64,000 nt of DNA from Anaerolentibacter hominis (GTDB lineage Bacteria > Bacillota > Clostridia > Lachnospirales > Lachnospiraceae), in contig NZ_JAWDIX010000005.1 in assembly GCF_032380675.1 (NCBI RefSeq), positions 1 through 64,000 on the forward strand. The letters are read 5' to 3'. This document shows positions 7,417-15,982 of the stretch, in pieces. The notes under the pieces were generated by a model that saw only the letters and a program-made list of their open reading frames with translations, was not told the origin of the DNA and ran no database searches. Numbering within the stretch: position 1 is the first letter of the stretch; each line of letters starts with the position of its first letter. The translations under genes were made by a program, and so were the position numbers.

Positions 7417-8108
7417 CTGAACACCTCCCTAAACAAAGCGTCAATAGAACACTGATGCTCAGACCGGAGATCTTCAACAGATCCGGTCAGGAAAATCTCA
7501 CCGTTTTTCAGGAAAATTACTTCATCCAGTACCTTTTCCACATCAGAGATAAGATGGGTAGAGATAAGCACCGTGGCATTCTCACTGTAATTGCTGATAA
7601 TCGTATTCAGTATAAAGTCCCTGGATGCGGGATCTACACCGCCGATCGGTTCATCCAGACAGTAAAGTTCTGCATTCCGGCTCATGACCAGAATCAGCTG
7701 TACTTTTTCCTTAGTTCCTTTGGACATGGTCTTTAAGGGGTCCTCCGGATTAATCTGGAGACGTTTCAGCATCTCGTATGCCTTATTTTTATCGAAATCT
7801 TCGTAAAAATCACAGAAGAAGTTTATAATGTCCTTTGTTTTCATCCAATCGTTTAAATAAGTGCGCTCGGGGAGATAGGAGATGATTTTTTTGGTTTCGA
7901 TACCGGGTACATTGCCCGCAATCTTCAACTCGCCCTCCGATGGGACCAACAGACCGTTGATCAATTTAATTAATGTTGTCTTCCCACTTCCGTTCGGACC
8001 CAGAAGTCCGACGATGCGGCCGCGTTCCAGCGTAAGATTGATGCCTGCCAATGCATTCTTACTGCCGTAGCTTTTTCTCAGGCCGCTGCATTCAAGTATT
8101 GTACTCAT
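7410..8108 (-). CDS. ABC transporter ATP-binding protein
   Basis: A 232-residue ATPase with Walker A GPNGSGKTT (about residue 37), a Q-loop region SYLPERTYL, and a Walker B-like LYCLDEPIGGVDP followed by the switch His in STHLIS. The ABC signature is degenerate (MSKGTKEKVQ instead of LSGGQ), as is common in this exporter group. Ribosome site GGAGG. It powers the permease encoded downstream and is co-transcribed with the GntR gene. Confidence 0.93.
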   Translation of the reverse strand: MSTILECSGLRKSYGSKNALAGINLTLERGRIVGLLGPNGSGKTTLIKLINGLLVPSEGELKIAGNVPGIETKKIISYLPERTYLNDWMKTKDIINFFCDFYEDFDKNKAYEMLKRLQINPEDPLKTMSKGTKEKVQLILVMSRNAELYCLDEPIGGVDPASRDFILNTIISNYSENATVLISTHLISDVEKVLDEVIFLKNGEIFLTGSVEDLRSEHQCSIDALFREVFRC

Positions 8109-8215
8109 TTTTCCTCCATTCTGCCGGACTGAATATTCATTCAGAGGGGAACATTCACGATATCAGAATGTCTGCCGGCATAAATTTGATAAGCTCATAA
8201 TAGGCGCATGGCACT

Positions 8216-8590
8216 TTATGAAACTTCCCTCTCCTTTATTGTTTCTAAGATCAGATCAGCCGCTTCTTTGGCCGTCAGGCCAAGCTGCTGCATCTTAGAT
8301 AAGAAAGAACGAATCTGCTCCTTTGCCAGCGTATTCTTTCGCTCATTGACCAGGGCCGCATCATCGGTAATATACCGGCCGCTGGTACGCTGTGCATAGA
8401 GTAAGCCACCGGACTCCAGTTCTGCCAGTGCTTTCTGCATGGTGTTGGGATTGACAGCGGCTTCCGCGGCCAGATCCCTGACGGATGGTAATTTGTCTCC
8501 AGGTTTGTAAATCCCGGAAATAATATCAGTTTCTATATGCTCTACAAGCTGAATGTAAATCGGCCTGTCAGAGGATAAATTCCATGCCAT
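8216..8590 (-). CDS. GntR family (YtrA-type) transcriptional regulator
   Basis: A 124-residue regulator made of a GntR winged helix-turn-helix (about residues 10-78, with PSVRDLAAEAAVNPNTMQKA) and a short C-terminal dimer helix, the YtrA layout without an effector domain. It heads an operon with an ABC ATPase and permease. A nested inverted repeat upstream (8618-8655) is a likely autoregulatory operator. Ribosome site GAGGTGAT. Confidence 0.93.
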   Translation of the reverse strand: MAWNLSSDRPIYIQLVEHIETDIISGIYKPGDKLPSVRDLAAEAAVNPNTMQKALAELESGGLLYAQRTSGRYITDDAALVNERKNTLAKEQIRSFLSKMQQLGLTAKEAADLILETIKEREVS

Positions 8591-8617
8591 ATGATCACCT
8601 CATTTTCTGATTGAGAA

Positions 8618-8655
8618 TTGTACTATTGTGTTAATGTATTAACTACTTAGTACAA
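8618..8655. promoter_or_regulatory. Nested operator dyad for the GntR regulator
   Basis: The outer arms TTGTACTA and TAGTACAA are perfect inverted repeats. Between them lies a perfect 14-base palindrome GTTAATGTATTAAC (8630-8643). The site is 28 bases upstream of the gntR start. TGTACTA/TAGTACA arms are typical of YtrA-type operators (family knowledge); use by this regulator is inference. Confidence 0.6.
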
Positions 8656-8765
8656 TAACACAGATGGAGTAAGATTGCAATACCATTTTTAAAAATAATC
8701 CAGTTTTTTCTGTGTACTTAAATGAAAACAATTAGTAGGACAACTTTACAGAAACTGAAAAAGGT

Positions 8766-8779
8766 GTTAAAATTTTAAC
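8766..8779. promoter_or_regulatory. Candidate Rex operator upstream of nifJ
   Basis: The perfect palindrome GTTAAAATTTTAAC in the context TGTTAA-N4-TTAACC fits the Rex consensus TTGTTAA-N4-TTAACAA. It overlaps the likely -35 region; a TATGAT -10 lies at 8799-8804. Rex senses NADH/NAD+ and controls fermentation genes, nifJ among them, in Clostridia. Confidence 0.6.
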
Positions 8780-8898
8780 CATAGTATGTACAGGTTAGTA
8801 TGATCGGCTCGTATGCCGTTTATAATGTTGCACCAGTGCGTGAGACAGAAAATAGATATATTAACCTATATAAAAGATACTTTAAGGAGGAATATAAA

Positions 8899-11800
8899 AT
8901 GGCAAGAAAAATGAAAACCATGGATGGTAATACCGCTGCGGCTCATGTCTCCTATGCGTTTACCGATGTTGCAGCCATCTATCCGATTACACCTTCATCA
9001 CCGATGGCAGATTATACTGACATCTGGGCCACACAGGGAAGAAAAAATATCTTCGGTCACGAAGTAGCTCTTTCTGAGATGCAGTCCGAGGGTGGTGCAG
9101 CAGGTGCTGTTCACGGTTCTCTGGAAGCAGGTGCACTGACAACTACATACACCGCTTCTCAGGGTTTGTTATTAATGATCCCGAACATGTATAAAATTGC
9201 CGGTGAATTACTTCCGGGTGTTATCCATGTAAGTGCCCGTGCGGTAGCTAGCCACGCTCTTTCAATCTTTGGCGATCATTCTGACGTATATGCATGCCGC
9301 CAGACCGGTTTTGCTATGCTTTGTGCAGGCAGCGTACAGGAAGTAATGGACCTGGGTGCTGTTGCCCATCTGACAGCAATTGAAGGCCGTGTACCTTTCC
9401 TTCATTTCTTTGACGGTTTCAGAACATCTCATGAGATCCAGAAGATCGAGACCTGGGATTATGATGATTTAAAAGATATGGTAGATATGGACGCAGTTGA
9501 AGCATTCCGTGCACGTGCCCTGAATCCGGAGCATCCGGTAACCCGCGGTACTGCTCAGAACCCGGATATCTTCTTCCAGGCAAGAGAAGCTTCTAATAAA
9601 TATTATAATGCAGTTCCGGATCTCTGCCAGAAATATATGGATAAAGTAAATGCAAAGATCGGAACAGACTATAAGCTGTTCAACTACTATGGTGCTCCGG
9701 ATGCAGACAGAGTTATTATTGCTATGGGTTCTGCATGTGATACCATCGAAGAGACCATCGATTATATGAATGCAAACGGCCAGAAAGTTGGTCTGGTTAA
9801 AGTCAGACTGTACAGACCGTTCAGTGCAAAACATCTGATCGATACCATTCCGGATACCGTTAAGGTTATCAATGTTCTGGACAGAACAAAAGAGCCGGGC
9901 GCTCTTGCTGAGCCTCTGTACCTGGATGTTGTAACTGCTCTGAAGAATACCAAATTCGACGGTGTTAAGATTCTGGGCGGACGTTATGGCCTTGGTTCCA
10001 AGGATACAACTCCTGCAGATATCATTGCAGTATACAATAATACAGATAAAGATGGATTTACTATCGGTATCGTGGATGATGTAACGGATCTGTCTCTTCC
10101 GAGAACAGAGAACCCGAATACAACTCCGGCCAGCACAATCAGCTGTAAATTCTGGGGTCTGGGCGCAGACGGTACTGTAGGTGCAAATAAGAACTCCATC
10201 AAGATCATTGGTGATCATACTGACATGTATGCACAGGCATATTTTGATTATGATTCCAAGAAATCCGGCGGTGTTACAATTTCTCACCTTCGTTTCGGCC
10301 ATGATCCGATTAAGGCTACTTATCTGATCAACAAGGCTGACTTTGTTGCCTGTCATATGCCTGCTTATATCAGAAAATATAACATGGTTCAGGATCTGAA
10401 AGACGGCGGAACCTTCCTGCTTAACACAGGCTGGACACCGGAAGAGATCGAAGAGCATTTCCCTGGACAGGTTAAGAAATATATCTATGACCACAAGATC
10501 AAATTCTATACCATCGACGGATTCAAGATCGGTAAAGAAGTTGGACTTGGCGGCCGTATCAATACAATCCTGCAGTCTGCATTCTTCAAACTGGCCAATA
10601 TTATTCCGGCTGATGATGCAATCAAATATATGAAGGATGCTGCTACAGCTAGTTACTCCAAGAAGGGTGACGACATCGTAAGAATGAACCACGAAGCAAT
10701 CGACCGCGGTGCAGAGAGCGTTGTTGAGTTTAAGGTTCCGGAATCCTGGGCAAATGCAGATGCAGAAAGCCTGCAGAATAACGTATCCGGTGACAGAGAA
10801 GATCTGGTTAAGTATGTAAATACTGTTCAGAACGCTATCAATGCACAGGATGGTAATAATCTTCCTGTATCCGCACTGGTTGACTATGCAGACGGTACAA
10901 TGCCGAACGGTTCTTCTTCCTATGAGAAACGTGGTGTTGCAATCGACGTTCCAAACTGGAAACCGGAAAACTGTATCCAGTGTAACTTCTGTTCTTATGT
11001 CTGCCCGCACGCGGTTATCCGTCCGGTAGCCATGACAGAAGAGATGGCGGCAAAGGCTCCTACCGATAAAGTATTAGACATGACCGGCATGCCGGGTATG
11101 AAATTTGCAATCAGCATTTCCGCTCTGGATTGTACCGGCTGCGGTTCTTGTGTAAACGTATGTCCTGGCAAGAAGGGTGAGAAAGCACTGGCTATGCAGC
11201 CGTTCGATTCTCAGCTGGAAGAGCAGAAGATGTTCGATTATGGTGTGACTCTGGATACTCCTACCGCAGTTCTTGAGAAATTCAAAGAGACTACTGTTAA
11301 GGGAAGCCAGTTTAAACAGCCGCTGCTTGAGTTCTCAGGAGCTTGTGCAGGCTGCGGTGAGACACCTTATGCTAAATTAATGACACAGTTGTTCGGCGAC
11401 AGAGCTTATATTGCCAATGCGACAGGTTGTTCTTCAATCTGGGGCGGTTCTTCACCGGCATCACCATATACAGTAAATAAAGAGGGCAAAGGTCCGGCTT
11501 GGGCAAACTCCTTATTCGAGGATAATGCAGAGTACGGCTATGGTATGCAGCTGGCAGCTTCTACCCTGAGAGATCATGTGATCGCAGCGGCAGAATCTCT
11601 TGCAGCTAAGACTGATAATGCAGACCTGAAAGCAGCAATTGATGCATATCTGGAGACAAAAGATTCCAGCGCAGCAAATGCAGCACCTGCAAAGGCTATG
11701 CTGGAAGCAGTAGCGGCATGCAATTGTGACTGTGAAGAAAAAGCAGAGATTCTGAAAGGCAAAGATTTTGCAGCTAAGAAATCTCAGTGGATCTTCGGCG

Positions 11801-12426
11801 GTGACGGCTGGGCTTATGATATCGGCTTCGGCGGCGTTGATCACGTACTGGCAAGCGGCCGTGACGTAAATATCCTGGTATTTGATACCGAGGTTTATTC
11901 CAATACAGGCGGTCAGTCCTCCAAAGCAACACCTACCGGCGCAATTGCTCAGTTCGCAGCAGCTGGTAAGGATGTAAAGAAGAAAGACCTTGCTGCTATC
12001 GCAATGAGCTATGGTTATATCTATGTAGCACAGATTGCTCAGGGTGCAGACTACAACCAGATGGTGAAAGCATTTGTAGAAGCTGAAAGCTATCCGGGTC
12101 CGTCACTGATTATCGCTTATGCACCATGTATCAATCATGGTATCAAGGGTGGTATGAAGAATGCACAGACAGAAGAGAAACGTGCCGTACAGGCTGGTTA
12201 CTGGCATCTGTTCCGTTTCGATCCTCGCCGTGATCTGGAAGGCAAGAATCCATTCCAGCTGGATTCCAAGGCTCCTTCACTGGATTACAAGGAATTCATT
12301 CTCAGCGAAGTTCGTTACAACAGACTGAGCCGTTCCAATCCGGAAAGAGCAGAGGCACTGTTCGACAGAGCAGCAGAAGATGCGAAGAAGAAATACGAAG
12401 CTCTGGTGAAAAGAGCAGAAGATTAA
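8899..12426 (+). CDS. nifJ: Pyruvate:ferredoxin (flavodoxin) oxidoreductase
   Basis: A 1175-residue single-chain PFOR that oxidises pyruvate with CoA to acetyl-CoA and CO2, reducing ferredoxin; it is the central step of anaerobic fermentation. Domain order is standard: N-terminal pyruvate-binding domain (YPITPSSPMAD near residue 32), two [4Fe-4S] motifs CIQCNFCSYVCP (about 692) and CTGCGSCVNVCP (about 747), and a C-terminal thiamine-diphosphate domain with CAGCGE, GDGWAYDIG (about 969) and YSNTGGQSSKATP. The start is ATG 8899 with a perfect AGGAGG; an in-frame upstream extension to 8800 lacks such a site. A Rex-like operator lies 120 bases upstream. Codon choice suggests high expression. Confidence 0.98.
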   Translation: MARKMKTMDGNTAAAHVSYAFTDVAAIYPITPSSPMADYTDIWATQGRKNIFGHEVALSEMQSEGGAAGAVHGSLEAGALTTTYTASQGLLLMIPNMYKIAGELLPGVIHVSARAVASHALSIFGDHSDVYACRQTGFAMLCAGSVQEVMDLGAVAHLTAIEGRVPFLHFFDGFRTSHEIQKIETWDYDDLKDMVDMDAVEAFRARALNPEHPVTRGTAQNPDIFFQAREASNKYYNAVPDLCQKYMDKVNAKIGTDYKLFNYYGAPDADRVIIAMGSACDTIEETIDYMNANGQKVGLVKVRLYRPFSAKHLIDTIPDTVKVINVLDRTKEPGALAEPLYLDVVTALKNTKFDGVKILGGRYGLGSKDTTPADIIAVYNNTDKDGFTIGIVDDVTDLSLPRTENPNTTPASTISCKFWGLGADGTVGANKNSIKIIGDHTDMYAQAYFDYDSKKSGGVTISHLRFGHDPIKATYLINKADFVACHMPAYIRKYNMVQDLKDGGTFLLNTGWTPEEIEEHFPGQVKKYIYDHKIKFYTIDGFKIGKEVGLGGRINTILQSAFFKLANIIPADDAIKYMKDAATASYSKKGDDIVRMNHEAIDRGAESVVEFKVPESWANADAESLQNNVSGDREDLVKYVNTVQNAINAQDGNNLPVSALVDYADGTMPNGSSSYEKRGVAIDVPNWKPENCIQCNFCSYVCPHAVIRPVAMTEEMAAKAPTDKVLDMTGMPGMKFAISISALDCTGCGSCVNVCPGKKGEKALAMQPFDSQLEEQKMFDYGVTLDTPTAVLEKFKETTVKGSQFKQPLLEFSGACAGCGETPYAKLMTQLFGDRAYIANATGCSSIWGGSSPASPYTVNKEGKGPAWANSLFEDNAEYGYGMQLAASTLRDHVIAAAESLAAKTDNADLKAAIDAYLETKDSSAANAAPAKAMLEAVAACNCDCEEKAEILKGKDFAAKKSQWIFGGDGWAYDIGFGGVDHVLASGRDVNILVFDTEVYSNTGGQSSKATPTGAIAQFAAAGKDVKKKDLAAIAMSYGYIYVAQIAQGADYNQMVKAFVEAESYPGPSLIIAYAPCINHGIKGGMKNAQTEEKRAVQAGYWHLFRFDPRRDLEGKNPFQLDSKAPSLDYKEFILSEVRYNRLSRSNPERAEALFDRAAEDAKKKYEALVKRAED

Positions 12427-12466
12427 TTCTGGCGTAGAACGAGAATCATAATTAATAATATAGAAG

Positions 12467-12501
12467 CAAAGGGATCTGGAAAGCCAGGTCTCTTTGTTTT
12501 T
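12467..12501 (+). terminator. Terminator of nifJ
   Basis: CAAAGGGATCTGG / CCAGGTCTCTTTG form a 13-bp stem with an AAAG loop followed by TTTTT. Confidence 0.9.
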
Positions 12502-12646
12502 CTATTCCGGGCCGTTCTGTTTTCCGGACAAATAACAGGCTGTAATTGAAACAGATTTTTCCGGTTCGTTTTATATTCAAAACGGCGCATAAAATCAGTG
12601 TACCTACGATATACTCATAGGGTAGACTGGCCCGGAAACAGGCAAG

Positions 12647-12675
12647 TTGACAAGAGAATGTTCATACGATATAAT
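12647..12675 (+). promoter_or_regulatory. Consensus promoter of greA-lysS
   Basis: TTGACA-17 bp-TATAAT, 37 bases upstream of the greA start. Confidence 0.85.
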
Positions 12676-12711
12676 ACTTAGAATGTAAACTGTCGGGAGG
12701 TAGAAAACAGG

Positions 12712-13194
12712 ATGGCGGAGAAAAAGAATATACTGACATATGAGGGCCTGAAACAGCTGGAAGAAGAGATTCAGGACTTGAAAGTCAATAAAAGGAAGGA
12801 AGTTGCAGCTAAGATCAAAGAGGCCAGAGAGCAGGGCGACTTATCCGAGAACGCGGAGTACGATGCGGCGAAGGACGAGCAGAGAGATATTGAAGCTCGT
12901 ATTGAAGAGATAGACAAAATTCTAAGAAACGCGGAAGTTGTCGTGGAAGATGATGTTGATCTGACCAAGATAAATATTGGCTGTAAAGTGCGTATTCTGG
13001 ATCTGGAATTTGATGAAGAACTGGTGTATAAAATTGTTGGTTCCACGGAAGCGAACAGTCTGAAAGGCAAGATTTCCAATGAGTCGCCGGTAGGAAGCAA
13101 ATTGATTGGTGCGAGCGTGGGAGATGTCATCGAAGTCGAAACCCAGGCTGGCGTTATGGAATACAAGATACTTGAAATAGAACGGTCCAACTAG
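12712..13194 (+). CDS. greA: Transcription elongation factor GreA
   Basis: A 160-residue GreA. The N-terminal coiled coil (about 1-78) carries the acidic tip GDLSENAEYDAAKDEQ that reaches into the RNA polymerase channel and induces transcript cleavage. The C-terminal FKBP-like domain ends in GDVIEVETQAGVMEYKIL. Ribosome site GGGAGG. It is co-transcribed with lysS 40 bases downstream, a gene order common in Firmicutes. Confidence 0.97.
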   Translation: MAEKKNILTYEGLKQLEEEIQDLKVNKRKEVAAKIKEAREQGDLSENAEYDAAKDEQRDIEARIEEIDKILRNAEVVVEDDVDLTKINIGCKVRILDLEFDEELVYKIVGSTEANSLKGKISNESPVGSKLIGASVGDVIEVETQAGVMEYKILEIERSN

Positions 13195-13234
13195 TGCGTT
13201 AAGCCAGTGGGCTACATAAAGGGGAGAACGGATT

Positions 13235-15160
13235 TTGGCAGGAGAAAATAATAATCAACAACAGGATTTAAATGCACTGCTTCAAATAAGAAGAGACAAG
13301 TTAAAGGAACTGCAGGATAATGGCAGAGATCCATTTCAGATTACCAAATATGATGTGACACATCACAGTTTGGAGATCAAGGATCACTTTGATACGCTGG
13401 AAGGGCAGACGGTATCAATAGCCGGCCGTATGATGTTTAAGCGTGTCATGGGCAAGGCTTCGTTCTGTAATATCCAGGATCTTCAGGGTAATATTCAGGC
13501 CTATGTGGCCAGGGATAATATCGGGGAAGAATCCTATAAAGCTTTTAAGAAATTTGATATTGGTGATATTCTGGGAATCAAAGGTGAAGTATTTAAGACA
13601 AAAACCGGTGAGATTTCCATCCATGCCACTGAGGTTACTCTCCTGACTAAGAGCCTTCAGATTTTACCGGAGAAATTTCACGGACTGACGGATACCGATA
13701 TGAGATATCGTCAGAGATATGTGGATCTGATCATGAATCCCGAGGTTAAGGATACCTTTATCAAGAGGTCCCAGATCATCAAAGAGATCCGCAGCTTTCT
13801 GGATAACAGAGGCTTTATGGAAGTAGAGACTCCCATGCTTGTATCCAATGCGGGCGGTGCGGCCGCAAGACCCTTTGAAACGCATTTTAACGCCCTGGAT
13901 GAGGACGTGAAGCTTCGTATTTCCCTGGAACTCTATCTGAAGCGCCTGATTGTGGGCGGTCTGGAGAGAGTGTACGAGATCGGAAGGGTTTTCCGGAATG
14001 AGGGTGTGGATACCCGCCATAACCCGGAGTTCACCCTGATGGAATTATATCAGGCTTATACTGATTATGAAGGTATGATGGAGCTGACCGAGAGCATGTT
14101 CCGCTATCTGGCAGAGAAAGTGTGCGGAAGCGCTGTGATCAGCTACAATGGTACCGTTATTGATATGTCCAAACCATTTGAGCGCATTACCATGATTGAT
14201 GCGATCAAGAAATATGCGGGTGTTGATTTTTCTGAGGTAAAGACCGAAGAAGAAGCCAAGAGACTGGCGGATGAACACCATGTTGAGTATGAAGCACGCC
14301 ATAAAACAGGTGATATTATTAATCTGTTCTTTGAGGCGTTCTGTGAGGAGAAGATGATCCAGCCTACCTTTGTTATGGATCATCCGCTGGCAATTTCTCC
14401 TTTGACGAAGAAAAAACCGGAGAATCCGGAGCTGGTGGAGCGTTTCGAGCTGTTTATCTACGGCAGAGAGATGTGTAACGCTTACTCGGAGTTAAATGAT
14501 CCGATCGACCAGAGAGAGCGTTTCCAGGCCCAGGAGGAAGCCTTTGCAGCAGGCGATGAGGAAGCAAACCATACGGATGAAGACTTCTTAAACGCACTGA
14601 GTATCGGTATGCCCCCTACGGGCGGTATCGGTTACGGCATCGACCGTCTGGTTATGCTGCTGACAGATTCCCAGGCCATCAGGGACGTACTGCTGTTCCC
14701 GACGATGAAATCTCTGGACGGAAATAGTGGTTCCAGGAAGGCAGAAAAAGCAGTTGAAGCTGTACCGGCTGCGGAAGAAAAAATCGACTTTTCTAAGGTG
14801 AAAATCGAGCCGCTGTTTGAGGAATCCGTTGATTTTGATACCTTCAGCAAGTCTGATTTCAGAGCGGTAAAGGTGAAAGATTGCGTAGCTGTACCGAAGA
14901 GCAAAAAGCTCTTACAGTTCACTCTGGACGATGGAACAGGCGAAGAACGTACAATTTTAAGCGGAATTCATGAGTTTTACGAACCGGAAGAGCTGATCGG
15001 AAAGACTTGTATCGCAATCACAAACCTTCCTCCGAGAAAGATGATGGGGATTGATTCCTGCGGTATGCTTCTGTCAGCGATTCACACGGAAGAAGGAGAG
15101 GAAAAACTTCATCTTCTGATGGTGGATGATCATATTCCGGCCGGAGCAAAACTGTATTAA
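13235..15160 (+). CDS. lysS: Lysyl-tRNA synthetase (class II) with C-terminal tRNA-binding domain
   Basis: A 641-residue class II LysRS. It has an N-terminal OB-fold anticodon-binding domain (about 60-150), then the catalytic core with motif 2 (YEIGRVFRNEGVDTRHNPEF) and motif 3 (GIGYGIDRLVMLLTDS). After a low-complexity linker (KAEKAVEAVPAAEEK) it carries an extra OB-fold of the Trbp111/EMAPII type (about 530-641, with DFRAVKVKDC and IAITNLPPRKMMGI), like the C-terminus of bacterial MetRS. Most LysRS are about 490-510 residues, so the fusion is notable though seen in related Clostridia. The start is TTG with AAAGGGGAGA. Confidence 0.96.
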   Translation: MAGENNNQQQDLNALLQIRRDKLKELQDNGRDPFQITKYDVTHHSLEIKDHFDTLEGQTVSIAGRMMFKRVMGKASFCNIQDLQGNIQAYVARDNIGEESYKAFKKFDIGDILGIKGEVFKTKTGEISIHATEVTLLTKSLQILPEKFHGLTDTDMRYRQRYVDLIMNPEVKDTFIKRSQIIKEIRSFLDNRGFMEVETPMLVSNAGGAAARPFETHFNALDEDVKLRISLELYLKRLIVGGLERVYEIGRVFRNEGVDTRHNPEFTLMELYQAYTDYEGMMELTESMFRYLAEKVCGSAVISYNGTVIDMSKPFERITMIDAIKKYAGVDFSEVKTEEEAKRLADEHHVEYEARHKTGDIINLFFEAFCEEKMIQPTFVMDHPLAISPLTKKKPENPELVERFELFIYGREMCNAYSELNDPIDQRERFQAQEEAFAAGDEEANHTDEDFLNALSIGMPPTGGIGYGIDRLVMLLTDSQAIRDVLLFPTMKSLDGNSGSRKAEKAVEAVPAAEEKIDFSKVKIEPLFEESVDFDTFSKSDFRAVKVKDCVAVPKSKKLLQFTLDDGTGEERTILSGIHEFYEPEELIGKTCIAITNLPPRKMMGIDSCGMLLSAIHTEEGEEKLHLLMVDDHIPAGAKLY

Positions 15161-15178
15161 TTATTGAGAGAAAATATG

Positions 15179-15222
15179 AAAAGCTGACCTGCGGTAGTGA
15201 AAACGCTGCGGTCAGCTTTTTT
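15179..15222 (+). terminator. Terminator of greA-lysS
   Basis: AAAAGCTGACC pairs with GGTCAGCTTTT, with a further partial stem inside, followed by TT. The A and T flanks could also stop the convergent fic transcript. Confidence 0.88.
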
Positions 15223-15232
15223 CATACGATAA

Positions 15233-15255
15233 GACGTCTCGCGAAGCGTGCCGTC
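15233..15255. repeat. Small intergenic hairpin with GCGAAGCG apex
   Basis: GACG-TCT-CGC-GAA-GCG-TGC-CGTC folds into a stem with a 3x3 internal loop. It sits between the lysS terminator and the fic stop. Similar apices recur at 46.1 and 54.74 kb. Confidence 0.4.
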
Positions 15256-15269
15256 ATTTGTTTTGTGCG

Positions 15270-15884
15270 TTAAATTCGTTTACAGTATTCTTTTTCCGAC
15301 TCTATAACACATTCTGCGATGAATTTGGATAAGCGGTCCATATCTCCTTGTTTGATAGCGGCGGAAAGGCAGTTCAGGTACTCCTCCTGGCGCTCCGGCG
15401 GAATAGAGACCATACCGTATCCGGCATTTACAAGAATGAGATTCATCAGGAGACGTGCGGTCCTGCCATTTCCATCAGAAAAGGGATAGATACTGATGAG
15501 GCGCTGCTGCGCCATGGCCGCCAGCTCGATAGGATGGAGCGTGGTCCTGGAAGAACGGATCTGATTGGCCAGGTGGTCCATAAGCCGGGGAATATCCTCC
15601 GGCGCCGCAGGTGTATAGTTTATTTCAGAAATGAGAGCCGCATAAGTGCGGTACCGGTCTGCATCCGGCTTCTCATAGAGCAGACTGTGCAGCCTTTTTA
15701 TGGTTTCTTCTGTAATATCCATATGATCCTGACGGGCGGCAGCCAGCATGAAGTCATAGGCGGCCTGGCCGTCACGAAAGTGACGATCCGAGGAGACCGC
15801 CGCCTCTTTATCCGGCGGCAGTGCGGTGATCATTTTTTCTCTGTAGGAATCTGCTGTTTCCAGCAGTGATTTCAGTGTTGCCAT
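15270..15884 (-). CDS. Fic family protein with Tyr in place of the catalytic His
   Basis: A 204-residue Fic-domain protein. Fic enzymes normally transfer AMP or other nucleotide moieties using the motif HPFx[D/E]GNGRxxR. Here the loop reads YPFSDGNGRTAR: the base-acting His is replaced by Tyr133 (codon TAT, verified on the minus strand), while the phosphate-binding DGNGR and second Arg are intact. The upstream flap INYTPAAPEDIPRLMDHL fits the Fic target-dock strand. Ribosome site AGGAGG about 12 bases upstream. No toxin-antitoxin partner is visible next to it. It may be catalytically silent or do altered chemistry. Confidence 0.88.
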   Translation of the reverse strand: MATLKSLLETADSYREKMITALPPDKEAAVSSDRHFRDGQAAYDFMLAAARQDHMDITEETIKRLHSLLYEKPDADRYRTYAALISEINYTPAAPEDIPRLMDHLANQIRSSRTTLHPIELAAMAQQRLISIYPFSDGNGRTARLLMNLILVNAGYGMVSIPPERQEEYLNCLSAAIKQGDMDRLSKFIAECVIESEKEYCKRI

Positions 15885-15982
15885 ATTATCATATAACCTC
15901 CTGTGATTATTCCTTCTGACTATGGATACCGAACAGTTCCACAGTCACCTCACTTTTTTATCATAACATAAAACGAGCAGTA

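Noticed and set aside
8800..8898. N-terminal extension of nifJ
   Set aside because: The AGGAGG site directly before ATG 8899 and the normal family length support the shorter start; the extension lies over the promoter region.
9469..11010. A 513-codon frame on the minus strand inside nifJ
   Set aside because: It is antisense to a highly conserved gene with strong codon bias, shows no family motif and has no ribosome site. Long shadow frames are expected there.
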